From: Bosea sp. RAC05
GTDB taxonomy: Bacteria; Pseudomonadota; Alphaproteobacteria; Rhizobiales; Beijerinckiaceae
DNA: 64,000 bases
Reading direction: 5' to 3'
Assembly (NCBI RefSeq): GCF_001713455.1
Contig: NZ_CP016464.1
Coordinates: 4,264,001 to 4,328,000 of the forward strand
Both the position numbers and the translations under genes were made by a program. Under the pieces are notes generated by a model, which searched no databases, had not been told where the DNA came from, and saw nothing but the letters and a program-made list of their open reading frames with translations. This document shows positions 55,496-64,000 of this stretch, in pieces. Numbering within the stretch: the first letter of the stretch is position 1; each line of letters opens with the position of its first letter.

Positions 55496-56863
55496 TCAGC
55501 GCGCCGCCGTCAGCAGCGGCGACCAGGTCGGATCGGAGGCGAAGGCGGGTGTCGGCACCGGCACTTCGACGCGGCCGGTGATGTCCACCATGTAGAGCTT
55601 GCCGCCGGACTGCCCGCCGGGGTCGCGGAAGAACATGATGTACTGGCCGTTGGGCGCCCAGTTCGGCGCCTCGTTGTGGAAGCCCTCGGTCAAAAGCCGC
55701 TCGCCCGAGCCGTCCGGGCGCATCACGCCGATGGCGAAACCACCGCCGCCGCGCTTGGTGAAGGCGATCAGGTCGCCCCGCGGCGACCAGCTCGGCTGCG
55801 AGTAGGAGCCCTGGCCGAAGGAGAGCCGCTTGCCCTCCCCGCCCCCGGCGCCCATCAGATAGAGCTGCTGCGAGCCGCCGCGGTCGCTCTCGAAGACGAT
55901 CTGCGTGCCATCGGGCGAATAGGAGGGCGAGGTGTCGATCGCCCCCGTCGAGGTCAGCCGCATGGTCGTGCGCGAGCCGATGTCGATCGAATAGAGATTG
56001 GCGTTGCCGCCCTGCTGCAGGCTGAGCGCGATGCGCGCGCCATTGGGCGAGAACCGGGGGCTCGAGGTCATGTCGGGGAAGTTGCCGACGATCTGGCGCT
56101 GGCCGGTCTCGATGTTGAGCACATGCACGCGCGGCTGCTCGCCCAGCCGCTGCGACATGTAGGTCACCTCCTGCGACACCGGCGAATAGCGCGGCGTCAC
56201 CACCGAGATCGAGCCATCGGTGAGAAAGCGCACATTGGCGCCGTCCTGGTCCATGATCGCCAGGCGCTTGCGGCGGTTCTCCTTCGGGCCGGACTCGTCG
56301 ACGAAGACGACGCGGGTGTCGAAGAAGCCGCCGACGCCGGTGATCTTGGTGTAGATCGCATCCGAGATGATGTGGCCGACGCGCCGGGCGTTGTTGGGAT
56401 CGGTGAAATACTGCTGGCCGTCGGTCTGCGTGCCGGTCGTCACGTCCCAGAGCCGGAACTCGGCCTTGATCCGCCCCGAGCCGTCGCGCGAGACGCGCCC
56501 CGTCACCAGCGCCTGCACGCCCGCCGCCTTCCACGAGCCGAACTCGGGCACCGCGTCGAAGGGCGGGTTCTTGTCGGGATGGCGCGCCCTGTCGATCGGC
56601 GCGAAATAGCCGCAGCGCTTGAGATTGTTGCTGATCACCCCCGAGACCAGCACCCCGCCCTCGCCGCCGAAATCGGCGATCGCGATCGGGAGCGGCTGGA
56701 AGGTGCCGCCGCGCAGGTCGATGACGAGTTCGGCCCGAGCTGCCGCAGGCTTGAAAGACACTGCCGCAGGCACCAGCAGTGAGGCGCCGGCGAGCGCGAG
56801 CAGCCGGCGCCGCGAGGGCGCGGCCGGCAGGAGCGGGAGAGGATTGCGGTCGATCAGGGTCAC
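55496..56863 (-). CDS. tolB: Tol-Pal system protein TolB
   Basis: 455-residue periplasmic protein. A long N-terminal signal region with [20 protein letters not shown] and cleavage near ARA is followed by the small alpha/beta domain and a six-bladed beta propeller with repeated PxxSPDG/FxSDRGG motifs ([31 protein letters not shown]). It couples TolA to Pal in outer membrane constriction. Three arginines before the hydrophobic stretch make the signal look Tat-like. The start overlaps tolA's stop as ATGA. Confidence 0.95.
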   Translation of the reverse strand: MTLIDRNPLPLLPAAPSRRRLLALAGASLLVPAAVSFKPAAARAELVIDLRGGTFQPLPIAIADFGGEGGVLVSGVISNNLKRCGYFAPIDRARHPDKNPPFDAVPEFGSWKAAGVQALVTGRVSRDGSGRIKAEFRLWDVTTGTQTDGQQYFTDPNNARRVGHIISDAIYTKITGVGGFFDTRVVFVDESGPKENRRKRLAIMDQDGANVRFLTDGSISVVTPRYSPVSQEVTYMSQRLGEQPRVHVLNIETGQRQIVGNFPDMTSSPRFSPNGARIALSLQQGGNANLYSIDIGSRTTMRLTSTGAIDTSPSYSPDGTQIVFESDRGGSQQLYLMGAGGGEGKRLSFGQGSYSQPSWSPRGDLIAFTKRGGGGFAIGVMRPDGSGERLLTEGFHNEAPNWAPNGQYIMFFRDPGGQSGGKLYMVDITGRVEVPVPTPAFASDPTWSPLLTAAR

Positions 56864-58053
56864 AGCACGTCCCTTGCGTCGAAATTGACGACGACGTCGC
56901 GCCAGTCGTCATAATAGGCGGCGAATTGAGCCGGGATGCGCAAAGGCGCGCAGCGGCGGGTGGCGGTCAGGGCCGAGCTGGCCGCGACCGCGAAAAGCGG
57001 GTCGGAGGAGGAGTTCACCACGCCCGGCTGCCCGAGCAGGGAGCCGTCGGCGGCGAGTTTCATGCGCACCTGCGGCACCACCGCGCCGCGCGCATTGGCG
57101 AGCGCGATCGGCACGTTCCAGCACTTCATCAGCTGGTCCTGGATGATGCCGATGAGCTGGCCGCGCAGCGAGGGGCTGAGCTTCTGCGAGGCGCCGCGCT
57201 CGGTCCCCAGCGACGCCGTCCGGTTGACCTGGGGCGCTGCCGAGCCGGTCGACTGCGCCTGCTCCTTGGACTGCAGCAGCTTGGAGATGTCGCTGGGATT
57301 GAAGTTCTTGGCGATCTCCATCTCGCGCCGGGCCTTGGCCTCGGCCTCCTGCTTGGCCTTGGCGGCGGCAGCGATCTTGGCCTTGGCCTCGGCTTCGGCC
57401 TTCGCCTTGGCGGCGGCCTCCGCCTTCTCCTTGGCAGCCTCCTCGGCCTCGGCCTTGGCCAGCGCCTCGGCCTTCGCCTTGGCGGCCGCTTCGGCCCTCG
57501 CCTTGGCCTCCGCTTCCGACTTCGCCTTGGCGGCAGCCTTCGCGGCTTCTTCAGCCTGCTTGGCCTTGGACGCGAGTTCGGCCTCCTCGGCCAGCTTCGC
57601 CAGCTCCTCGCGCTTCTGCTCGGCCACTTCGGCGGCGCTGGGGCCAGCCTTCTGCGGTTGCTTGACCGGCTCCGGCGGCTTCACCTCGGGCTTGGGCAGG
57701 TTGGCGGCCCGCGAGGGCGGCAGCGGCGCGGCGGCGTTGTCGTCGGCGGTCTTGAGTTCGGCCGGGCGGCTCGGCGGGGCCGGCGCATCCTGCTTGGCCT
57801 CGCCCTCCTCCTTGCGCTCGACGATCTCGGCCTTGCGCTCGGCGCGCTGCAGCGGCTGCTCCTGCACCTTCTCGGCCTTGCGCTCGCCGCGGGTGACCTG
57901 GTTCAGCGCGCTCGCATCGACCATCTCGACGGCGATCGCCTCCACATTGTCCGGCAGCGGCGCAGCCGACGAGAACGCCAGCAGCCCCGCGACGAGAAAC
58001 GTCGCGTGGCCGAGCGCCGACACCACCATGCCCGGTTCGGAGGAGAGCTTCAC
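56860..58053 (-). CDS. tolA: Tol-Pal system protein TolA
   Basis: 397-residue inner-membrane protein spanning the periplasm. One N-terminal membrane helix (about 11-31), a Pro-rich region, a long Ala/Lys/Glu coiled coil (about 135-250) made of repeated [13 protein letters not shown] units, and a TonB-like C-terminal domain ([17 protein letters not shown]). It transfers proton-motive-force energy from TolQR to TolB-Pal. Confidence 0.93.
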   Translation of the reverse strand: MKLSSEPGMVVSALGHATFLVAGLLAFSSAAPLPDNVEAIAVEMVDASALNQVTRGERKAEKVQEQPLQRAERKAEIVERKEEGEAKQDAPAPPSRPAELKTADDNAAAPLPPSRAANLPKPEVKPPEPVKQPQKAGPSAAEVAEQKREELAKLAEEAELASKAKQAEEAAKAAAKAKSEAEAKARAEAAAKAKAEALAKAEAEEAAKEKAEAAAKAKAEAEAKAKIAAAAKAKQEAEAKARREMEIAKNFNPSDISKLLQSKEQAQSTGSAAPQVNRTASLGTERGASQKLSPSLRGQLIGIIQDQLMKCWNVPIALANARGAVVPQVRMKLAADGSLLGQPGVVNSSSDPLFAVAASSALTATRRCAPLRIPAQFAAYYDDWRDVVVNFDARDVL

Positions 58054-58081
58054 CGCGTCCGAATCCTCGATTCCATCCTGA

Positions 58082-58528
58082 TCAGCGGGCCGGCTCGGTG
58101 ACGAGCGCGACCCGCTTGAAGCCCGCCGAGGTGATCGTCGACATCACCGAGGCGACCCGGCCGTAATCCACCATCCGGTCGCCGCGAACATAGATGCGCT
58201 CGTCGAAGCCCTGCTTCGCCAGGCCCTGCAGCTTGGTGACGAGGTCGGGCTCCAGCGTCGGCTGGTCCTGCAGGAAGATCTGGCCCTTGCCGTCGATGGC
58301 GATGGTGATCGGCTTCTGGTCGACATTGATCGGCTTGGCGCCGGTCTGCGGCAGGTCGAGCGGAACGCCCGTCGCGATCAGTGGCGCCGCGACCATGAAG
58401 ATGATCAGCAGCACGAGCATCACGTCGATGAACGGCGTCATGTTGATCTCGGCGATGGCGCCGTGCCTGCGGCTGCGACGGCCGCGCCGACCGCCGGACT
58501 TCGCCCCGGATGCTGCGGACATGCCCAT
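58082..58528 (-). CDS. tolR: Tol-Pal system protein TolR
   Basis: 148-residue ExbD-family protein with a single membrane helix (MTPFIDVMLVLLIIFMVAAPL) whose Asp is the proton-pathway residue, and a periplasmic domain. Forms the motor with TolQ, 12 bases upstream. A second ATG (M3) is possible as start. Confidence 0.94.
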   Translation of the reverse strand: MGMSAASGAKSGGRRGRRSRRHGAIAEINMTPFIDVMLVLLIIFMVAAPLIATGVPLDLPQTGAKPINVDQKPITIAIDGKGQIFLQDQPTLEPDLVTKLQGLAKQGFDERIYVRGDRMVDYGRVASVMSTITSAGFKRVALVTEPAR

Positions 58529-58540
58529 GGTTTCAGCCCC

Positions 58541-59251
<711 letters not shown>

Positions 59252-59575
59252 CCTGTCATCCTCTTGCACGGGCGGGTCCGGCCGGTCGCCCGGCCAACGC
59301 CCCGCCACACGCGCCGCGAGCCTCCCCGCGACGCCGCCCGATTTGCGATCCGGGGAAATGCCGTGGCCCCTCAATCGCCTTTGAATCCGGCGAAAGATGG
59401 GCGCAAAGGGGGTTTCATCCGAAACGCATGCGCGCGACCGAGTTAAGCCTCCAGCAAGGTTAATGCCGGGTATACGCGGGACCCGCGAGGCGCCGCCGAA
59501 CGGTCTCCGGACACGAAAACGCCCGCCCCGGTCTCCCGGGACGGGCGCTTCGATTCGTAACGATGCGGAGGCGCG
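59252..59575. other. Leader between tolQ and the DUF2852 gene
   Basis: A 324-base gap. It holds the DUF2852 terminator (59516-59547) and presumably the tolQ promoter; two TTAAC-type sequences around 59443 and 59458 are visible but not at CtrA spacing. No gene is seen. Confidence 0.5.
59516..59547 (-). terminator. Terminator of the DUF2852 gene
   Basis: 12-base stem with one mismatch (CGCCCGTCCCGG / CCGGGGCGGGCG on the minus strand), 3-4 base loop, then TTTTC. About 30 bases after the DUF2852 stop codon. Confidence 0.75.
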
Positions 59576-60016
59576 TCAGCCGGCGCTGGCCTGCGGCTCG
59601 GGGTTCTCGCCGCGACGGGCGGCCATGAACTGGTCGAACTCGGCCTTGTCGCGGGCCATGCGCAGCCGGCCCAGGAAATCCTGGAACTCCTTCTGCTCCT
59701 CCTCGAGACGGCGCAGCGTCTCGGCGCGGTATTCGTCGAAGGCGCGGTTGCCGCTGGACGGCCCGCCGCCCCAGCCGCCGCCGAAGCCGCCGTGACGGCC
59801 GCCCATGCGTTCCTTCAGGCGCTCCATCTTGCTCTGCAGACGGTTCATCCTGTGTTCGTAGCGGTCGGCACCGCTCATTCCGCAACCCATGCGTCCACTC
59901 CAGAACAGAAAGGCCAGGGTCGCCAGACCCAGAGGCCAGAACACGACGAAGCCGAGAACCGCGAAGGCGATCCAGGCTCCCTTCCCATATTCATCGAGCT
60001 TCTCGACGATCGGCAT
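59576..60016 (-). CDS. DUF2852 domain membrane protein
   Basis: 146 residues: an N-terminal hydrophobic span (AWIAFAVLGFVVFWPLGLATLAFLFW, about 14-40) followed by a Gly-rich linker and a charged helix ending FDQFMAARR. This layout is that of DUF2852, conserved in Hyphomicrobiales with unknown function. The start is preceded by an inverted repeat and a TTGACA element. It has its own terminator. Confidence 0.85.
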   Translation of the reverse strand: MPIVEKLDEYGKGAWIAFAVLGFVVFWPLGLATLAFLFWSGRMGCGMSGADRYEHRMNRLQSKMERLKERMGGRHGGFGGGWGGGPSSGNRAFDEYRAETLRRLEEEQKEFQDFLGRLRMARDKAEFDQFMAARRGENPEPQASAG

Positions 60017-60042
60017 TGGTCCCTCACCCTGACAAAGCGTGA

Positions 60043-60089
60043 ATGTAAATCACATTTACATAAATGGGGGACGGCGCTCCGCTTGTCAA
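60043..60089 (-). promoter_or_regulatory. Promoter/operator of the DUF2852 gene: ATGTAAAT-CAC-ATTTACAT inverted repeat
   Basis: Perfect 8-base inverted repeat with a 3-base spacer at 60043-60061, 27 bases before the ATG. TTGACA lies on the minus strand at 60089-60084, placing the AT-rich palindrome over the expected -10 region. Such a symmetric site suggests a dimeric repressor; the TetR protein encoded just upstream is a candidate. Confidence 0.55.
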
Positions 60090-60153
60090 GATCGAGCATT
60101 CGGAGGGCTGGACAATCATAAGCGCTTCGACGAGCGCCACGCGCGAAGGGCAA

Positions 60154-60396
60154 TCACGCGTCGGGCGGCATCAAGGCGAGCTCGCTAAAGCGCCAATCCG
60201 CCAGACGCCCCAACAAGCGCACTCGCCCTGCTTCGATCAACACGCCGATGCGCGCCTCGACCCTGTCGAAAAAGGCCCGATCCGCTTCGTCAAATCGCTC
60301 ACCGACCCTAACGACAATCCGGGCAGTTTTAAGTGAACGCGGCCCGAGCTCCGAGAGAATCGCTTCGTCGATCTGAGAATCCGTGACTTCAGTCAT
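60154..60396 (-). CDS. Small DUF3658-like protein
   Basis: 80-residue soluble protein, mainly helical, with KTARIVVRVGERF and a C-terminal AGRVRLLGRLADWRFSELALMP that recalls DUF3658 (reminiscent of R-x-SEV-x-LP). Its ATG overlaps the TetR stop as ATGA, so it is the second gene of a tetR operon. Function unknown; the family match is from memory. Confidence 0.6.
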   Translation of the reverse strand: MTEVTDSQIDEAILSELGPRSLKTARIVVRVGERFDEADRAFFDRVEARIGVLIEAGRVRLLGRLADWRFSELALMPPDA

Positions 60397-61049
60397 GGCC
60401 TCGGATCCTTGTCGGAATTGATCCCCAGCCCCTGCAGATAGATCAGCATGCCGGCTTCCAGCAGCTCGGCCGCCGACATCGGCAGTGGCCGCCGCCCGCC
60501 ATCGGCCCGGCCGAACAGGGCGGCGACGCCATGCGACATCGACCAGACATGCAGCGCCATCATCAGCGCCGGCGGTCGCTTGCCGGCGGGCAGCAGCGCG
60601 ATCAGTGCCTCCGAGGCCGCGCGCAGCCCCTGGAAGGCCCGGTCGGCCGCCGCGCGCAGCTCCGGGCTGGCATCGAGCGGCACGCCGGCCTCGAACATCG
60701 CCGCGTAATAGGCCGGCTCGTCATGGGCGAAGGCGAGATAGGCCAGCCCCAGCCGGTGAAAGGCGGCCTGCGGATCGGGCCGGCCCTGGTCCCAGGCCCG
60801 CGTCAGCGCGGCCTCGAACAGAACGAAGCCGCGCGTCGCGACATCCGCCAGAAGCTCGTCGCGATCGCGGAAATGCCGGTAGGGCGCGGCCGGGCTGACG
60901 CCGGCGAGGCGGGCTGCTTCCGCGAAGGTGAAGCCGTTGGCCCCCTTCTCGCGGATCAGGCCCAGCGCGGCGCGCACCAGCTCCTCCTTGAGATTGCCGT
61001 GATGGTAGCCGCGCGGCGGCGCCTCCGGCTTGTCGCGTTTCCAGCTCAT
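60393..61049 (-). CDS. TetR-family transcriptional regulator
   Basis: 218 residues. The N-terminal helix-turn-helix (FTFAEAARLAGVSPAAPYRHFRDRDELLADVATRG) is preceded by PRGYHHGNLKEELVRAAL, a subgroup hallmark; the C-terminal ligand domain has the WHG-like segment LHVWSMSHGVAALFG. It lies 43 bases after ybgC on the same strand. The target and ligand are unknown; the palindrome at 60043-60061 is a candidate site. Confidence 0.9.
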   Translation of the reverse strand: MSWKRDKPEAPPRGYHHGNLKEELVRAALGLIREKGANGFTFAEAARLAGVSPAAPYRHFRDRDELLADVATRGFVLFEAALTRAWDQGRPDPQAAFHRLGLAYLAFAHDEPAYYAAMFEAGVPLDASPELRAAADRAFQGLRAASEALIALLPAGKRPPALMMALHVWSMSHGVAALFGRADGGRRPLPMSAAELLEAGMLIYLQGLGINSDKDPRP

Positions 61050-61092
61050 GTGACGAGCGCTAACATGGCGCGGCGGGCGCGTCGATCAGCCC

Positions 61093-61497
61093 TCAATCCT
61101 CGATCCCCAGGCGCCGCCGCAGGCCATCGGGAATGCGCCGCGCCCGGCCGCCGCCGACGCAGGCGACCTTGACCTGAGCCGTGACGAGAACCTCCTCGCC
61201 GCGCAGCACGCGCTGCTCGACATCCATCGTCGCGCCCCGCGCCGCGACCGAAACGGTCTCGACCGTCAGCAGATCGTCCATCACAGCGGGCTTGAGGAAA
61301 TCGATCGTCATGCGGCGAACCGCGAAGCCCAGCGCCGTTTCGCCGTCGAACAGCTCCCGCTGCCCGACCCCGAGGGACCGGATCAGCTCGGTGCGGCCGC
61401 GCTCCATGAAGCGCAGATAGGAGGCGTGGTAGACGACGCCGGAGAAATCCGTGTCCTCGTAATAGACGCGGACGGAAAGGCTGTGGGAGGCGGTCAT
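61093..61497 (-). CDS. ybgC: Tol-Pal-associated acyl-CoA thioesterase YbgC
   Basis: 134-residue hot-dog thioesterase. The motif VYYEDTDFSGVVYHASYLRFMERGRTE contains the active Asp and His region. YbgC hydrolyses short acyl-CoAs and lies beside tolQ in most proteobacteria. Here a TetR pair and DUF2852 separate it from tolQ by about 1.8 kb. Confidence 0.93.
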   Translation of the reverse strand: MTASHSLSVRVYYEDTDFSGVVYHASYLRFMERGRTELIRSLGVGQRELFDGETALGFAVRRMTIDFLKPAVMDDLLTVETVSVAARGATMDVEQRVLRGEEVLVTAQVKVACVGGGRARRIPDGLRRRLGIED

Positions 61498-61651
61498 GGC
61501 TTCGAACGGGAAACAGCGACGGGAGGCGGAGCTTTAAAGCGCAGGCGGGCGGCAGCATAGTGGTCTGGGGCAGACCGCCGCGCCGGGGAACTCGCAGGCC
61601 CGGAGGATGTTGACCCAGGGAGACCGCAACCACAAGAAAAGGACAGTCCGC

Positions 61652-62158
61652 ATGTCGCTCTCGACCAAGCAACTCGAACGCGTTCTCGACAAGGACGAAT
61701 GGGACCTCGTCGCCCGCACCCGCAGCCATGCGATCGGCACCGTGCCGGACGACGACCTCCGCGATCTCGCCAAGAACCTGCGCGACCGCCGCGACAAAGC
61801 CCGCGATGTCGCCCGCCGGCAGCGCCGCGAGTTTCGCGGCAAGGCCGCGCCACAGGGCGCCGCCGCCGCTTCGGACAACACCGGCACCAAGACCAAGGCC
61901 GATGCGCTCACCGTCGCCCTCAAGCGCGTCGGCGCCGAGCAGACCCGCCGCACCGAAAAGCAGCGTCAGCCGAGCCAGCGTTCCCTCGCCCGCAAGGCGC
62001 TGGCGATGAAGATGCGCAAGCAGGCGCTGGCGCGCCCGCTCAGCCGCACGGGCGACGAGGGCATGAAGCCGATCGTCAACCGCAAAACGGCCAAGTCCGG
62101 AGCCCTCGACCACGCCGGCCAGCGCTCGGCCATGCACCGGTCCAAGTTCGCGCGCTGA
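61652..62158 (+). CDS. Conserved basic protein of unknown function
   Basis: 168 residues, very rich in Arg, Lys and Ala, without signal or membrane segment. It starts MSLSTKQLERVLDKDEWDLVARTRSHAI and continues with DRRDKARDVARRQRREFRGK and a C-terminal RSAMHRSKFAR. It could bind nucleic acid, but no known motif is seen. It runs against its neighbours (plus strand) between ybgC and the DUF3828-like gene. The start at 61652 is chosen over 61607 because of a GGACAG-like ribosome site. Confidence 0.65.
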   Translation: MSLSTKQLERVLDKDEWDLVARTRSHAIGTVPDDDLRDLAKNLRDRRDKARDVARRQRREFRGKAAPQGAAAASDNTGTKTKADALTVALKRVGAEQTRRTEKQRQPSQRSLARKALAMKMRKQALARPLSRTGDEGMKPIVNRKTAKSGALDHAGQRSAMHRSKFAR

Positions 62159-62177
62159 TCGCGCGAAGGCCGAACCA

Positions 62178-62211
62178 GAAGCCCTGCAGGTGCTAACGCT
62201 TGCAGGGCTTC
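62178..62211. terminator. Hairpin between convergent genes
   Basis: Perfect 11-base arms GAAGCCCTGCA/TGCAGGGCTTC with a 12-base loop; the stop codon of the DUF3828-like gene lies in the loop. The T-run is weak (CTTCTTC), so termination is uncertain. Confidence 0.45.
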
Positions 62212-62741
62212 TTCATGAAGGAGCCGCACTCATAGGGCTGCGACAGCAGATCGCGCACGGCGTAATCCTGCCCCTCGACGCGGTTGACGATGTCGTCGAT
62301 CTTCCAGGCCCCGCCCTCCTCCACCATGCGGAAGCGCACGCTGACCGGCTGCTTGAAGCTGCGGAAGGAGGCCGTGACCTGCGCCTTTCCCCCGGCGGGA
62401 GGCGAAGTGACGCTGACCTTCAGATTCTTGATCTCGCCATCCTGACCGCTGAGGAAGGGGTCGGCGCCGAGATGGCCCATCTCGCCGGCCTCATCCTGGT
62501 AGAGCTCGTCGCGCGCGAACATACCGGCGAGCGCGCGGCTCATCAGCCGGTCGCGATGCGGCTTCTGCCAAGGCGCCGCGACGGGCTTGCCGCCGGAGCC
62601 GGCGAGCTGCCGGCTGGTGATGGCATAGGCTTCGCGCACCGGCGTTTCGGGACCGGCGGGGGCGGCAAGGGCCGCGCCGCAGGCGGCGATCGCGAGCGCT
62701 GGCACCAACGCCGCCAGACCACGTCTCGTCAGCGGAGTCAC
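62193..62741 (-). CDS. Exported DUF3828-like protein
   Basis: 182 residues with GTG start overlapping hicB's stop as GTGA. The N-terminus LTRRGLAALVPALAIAACGAALA is a signal with two arginines; an in-frame Cys near its end could be a lipobox. The body FARDELYQDEAGEMGHLGADPFL... AQVTASFRSFKQPVSVRFRMVEEGGAWKIDDIV is like DUF3828. It is the third gene after hicA and hicB, an unusual companion for a toxin-antitoxin pair. Confidence 0.7.
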   Translation of the reverse strand: MTPLTRRGLAALVPALAIAACGAALAAPAGPETPVREAYAITSRQLAGSGGKPVAAPWQKPHRDRLMSRALAGMFARDELYQDEAGEMGHLGADPFLSGQDGEIKNLKVSVTSPPAGGKAQVTASFRSFKQPVSVRFRMVEEGGAWKIDDIVNRVEGQDYAVRDLLSQPYECGSFMKKPCKR

Positions 62742-62962
62742 TCGGCGGCCGTCAGGGTGCGGGTCGGTTGTGGAACGGTGCGCCCCATCTCGTTGGCGGC
62801 CTCGATCCAGCACACGATTGCGTCCTGCACGTTGAGAAGCGCCTCCTCCGCCGTCTCGCCATCCGACATGCAACCCGGCAGATCAGGCACCGTCGCGAAA
62901 TATCCGCCGCCATCGGCGAGAGAGAGCGGCTCGATGACGACACGATAGGCGAGTGGGCTCAT
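62738..62962 (-). CDS. hicB: HicB-family antitoxin
   Basis: 74 residues with the HicB partial RNase H-like fold (YFATVPDLPGCMSDGETAEEALLNVQDAIVCWIEAA). No C-terminal helix-turn-helix or ribbon-helix-helix is present, so it may neutralise HicA without repressing its own promoter. It overlaps hicA by four bases. Confidence 0.88.
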   Translation of the reverse strand: MSPLAYRVVIEPLSLADGGGYFATVPDLPGCMSDGETAEEALLNVQDAIVCWIEAANEMGRTVPQPTRTLTAAE

Positions 62963-63219
62963 GTCTGCCTCCTGACGCCCGACGTTATCACGAGCCTCGC
63001 GAAGCTGACGAGAAGGCGGATGTATTTCGGTTTGATCGGCCGACGAGCCGGGATCGTCAGGATGTCGGCAACCGCGTCATGGGCAACCTTGTCATGCGAC
63101 CCGCCACCGGGAGGTGGTTTGCAATCGATCCCATATGACCGGCACAGCCGCTCGATGTCGCCGATCGTCCAGTCGCCGGCCGGGTTGCTCCGCATCCGAT
63201 CGAGGAGATCGTCCGCCAA
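62959..63219 (-). CDS. hicA: HicA-family mRNA interferase toxin
   Basis: 86-residue double-stranded-RNA-binding-fold toxin with the catalytic histidine in PGGGSHDKVAH and C-terminal LTIPARRPIKPKYIRLLVSF. A TTG start at 63219 is supported by GGAGGCGTGAG immediately before it; this ribosome site lies over the end of ruvB. An in-frame ATG at 63195 is the alternative. The N-terminus is longer than in minimal HicA proteins. Confidence 0.85.
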   Translation of the reverse strand: MADDLLDRMRSNPAGDWTIGDIERLCRSYGIDCKPPPGGGSHDKVAHDAVADILTIPARRPIKPKYIRLLVSFARLVITSGVRRQT

Positions 63220-63220
63220 C

Positions 63221-64000
63221 TCACGCCTCCCCGTCCCCGAACAGCCCGAACTGCGCCGCCTCGCGGCTGGGCTCGGGCATTCCGAGATGCCGGAAGGCGT
63301 GCGGCGTCAGGATGCGGCCACGGGGCGTGCGCTGGATGAAGCCCTGCTGGAGGAGGAAGGGCTCGATGATCTCCTCGATCGCATCGCGCGGTTCCGAGAG
63401 CGAGGCCGCGATCGTCTCGATCCCGACCGGCCCGCCGCTGAAATTGATCGCGACCGTCGTCAGGTAGCGCCGGTCCATCTGGTCGAGGCCGATGGCGTCG
63501 ACATCGAGCAGCTGCAGCGCCTTGTCGGCGACCTTGCGCGTCACGATCGCGTCGCCGTCGACGATGGCGAAATCGCGCACCCGTCGCAGCAGCCGCCCGG
63601 CAATGCGCGGCGTCCCGCGCGAGCGCTTGGCGATCTCGTTGGCGCCATCGTCCGACATCGGCACCCCGAGCACGCGGGCCCCGCGCGCCACGATGCCCTG
63701 CAGCTCCTCGACGGTGTAGAACTGCAGCCGGATCGGGATGCCGAAACGGTCGCGCAGCGGCGTCGTCAGCAGGCCGGCGCGGGTCGTGGCGCCCACCAGG
63801 GTGAACTTCGGCAGGTCGATCTTGACCGAGCGGGCGGCCGGCCCCTCGCCGATGATCAGGTCGAGCTGGTAGTCCTCCATCGCCGGATAGAGGATTTCCT
63901 CCACCGCCGGGTTGAGCCGGTGGATCTCGTCGATGAAGAGCACGTCGCGCTCTTCGAGATTGGTCAGCTGCGCCGCGAGGTCGCCGGCCTTGGCGATGAC
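63221..64000 (-). CDS. ruvB: Holliday junction branch-migration helicase RuvB (C-terminal part)
   Basis: Partial gene entering from the right edge. The visible C-terminal 259 residues include Walker [12 protein letters not shown], sensor [20 protein letters not shown], the sensor [15 protein letters not shown] segment and the winged helix domain ([29 protein letters not shown]). It drives branch migration with RuvA. It ends two bases before the HicA start, inside the ribosome site that hicA uses. Confidence 0.95.
   Translation of the reverse strand, partial: VIAKAGDLAAQLTNLEERDVLFIDEIHRLNPAVEEILYPAMEDYQLDLIIGEGPAARSVKIDLPKFTLVGATTRAGLLTTPLRDRFGIPIRLQFYTVEELQGIVARGARVLGVPMSDDGANEIAKRSRGTPRIAGRLLRRVRDFAIVDGDAIVTRKVADKALQLLDVDAIGLDQMDRRYLTTVAINFSGGPVGIETIAASLSEPRDAIEEIIEPFLLQQGFIQRTPRGRILTPHAFRHLGMPEPSREAAQFGLFGDGEA

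Noticed and set aside
57340..57660. Short periodic repeats resembling a repeat array
   Set aside because: The period matches the Ala/Lys/Glu coiled coil of TolA; they are codon repeats, not CRISPR or satellite DNA.

Overview
The window is high-GC alphaproteobacterial DNA, most likely from a photosynthesis-capable member of the Hyphomicrobiales. Bosea or a relative fits, but that genus guess is inference. The grounds are bchI/bchD, the ruvB-ybgC-tolQRAB-pal-cpoB-tilS-ftsH gene order, outer membrane proteins with the AADLP start typical of the order, an HWE kinase, FtrA and dense ATGA start/stop overlaps. No tRNA, rRNA, CRISPR array, transposase or phage gene was recognised.

Layout. (1) 1-5400: minus-strand operon dxs-ispH-bchI-bchD (isoprenoid supply plus Mg-chelatase), divergent from a soluble cytochrome c; two tandem TGT-N12-ACA palindromes of the PpsR/CrtJ type lie upstream of dxs. 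(2) 5400-18700: a catabolic region with a polar amino-acid ABC importer, a second paralogous binding protein, a three-subunit HcnABC/opine-oxidase-like dehydrogenase, a DHDPS-family lyase, a phosphotriesterase-like hydrolase with a DMT permease, a DUF6282-like hydrolase, a dihydropyrimidinase and a GntR/FCD regulator. A shared element (ATTGTATAC-N10-CAAT) lies upstream of both binding proteins. (3) 18780-22870: an ABC importer of the iron/polyamine type, substrate unknown. (4) 22990-31240: housekeeping and assorted genes (2H phosphoesterase, dihydroorotase, YgfZ, Tag, HD hydrolase, TadG-like vWA protein, malate synthase A, Nudix). (5) 31400-41600: an outer membrane protein, frmR-adhC-fghA formaldehyde detoxification with a recognisable FrmR operator, a YCII-ECF42 sigma pair with its probable own promoter, idonate/gluconate dehydrogenases, glmM and a second outer membrane protein. 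(6) 41640-49060: gpmI, haloacid dehalogenase, intradiol-dioxygenase-like protein, GST, HWE kinase and formate-THF ligase. (7) 49080-64000: the ruvB to ftsH envelope cluster, interrupted by hicAB plus a DUF3828-like gene, TetR/DUF3658-like/DUF2852 genes and a divergent ftrA/rhodanese pair.

How it fits together. The first operon would couple C5 isoprenoid synthesis to the first committed step of bacteriochlorophyll synthesis. The catabolic region looks like import of an amino or imino acid, oxidation by a membrane-linked flavoprotein complex and lyase cleavage, with several amidohydrolase-fold enzymes opening rings or lactones; the substrate cannot be named from sequence alone. Formaldehyde is detoxified through glutathione to formate, which Fhs can load onto tetrahydrofolate. 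Palindromic intergenic repeats of at least five families are scattered through the gaps, sometimes inside operons.
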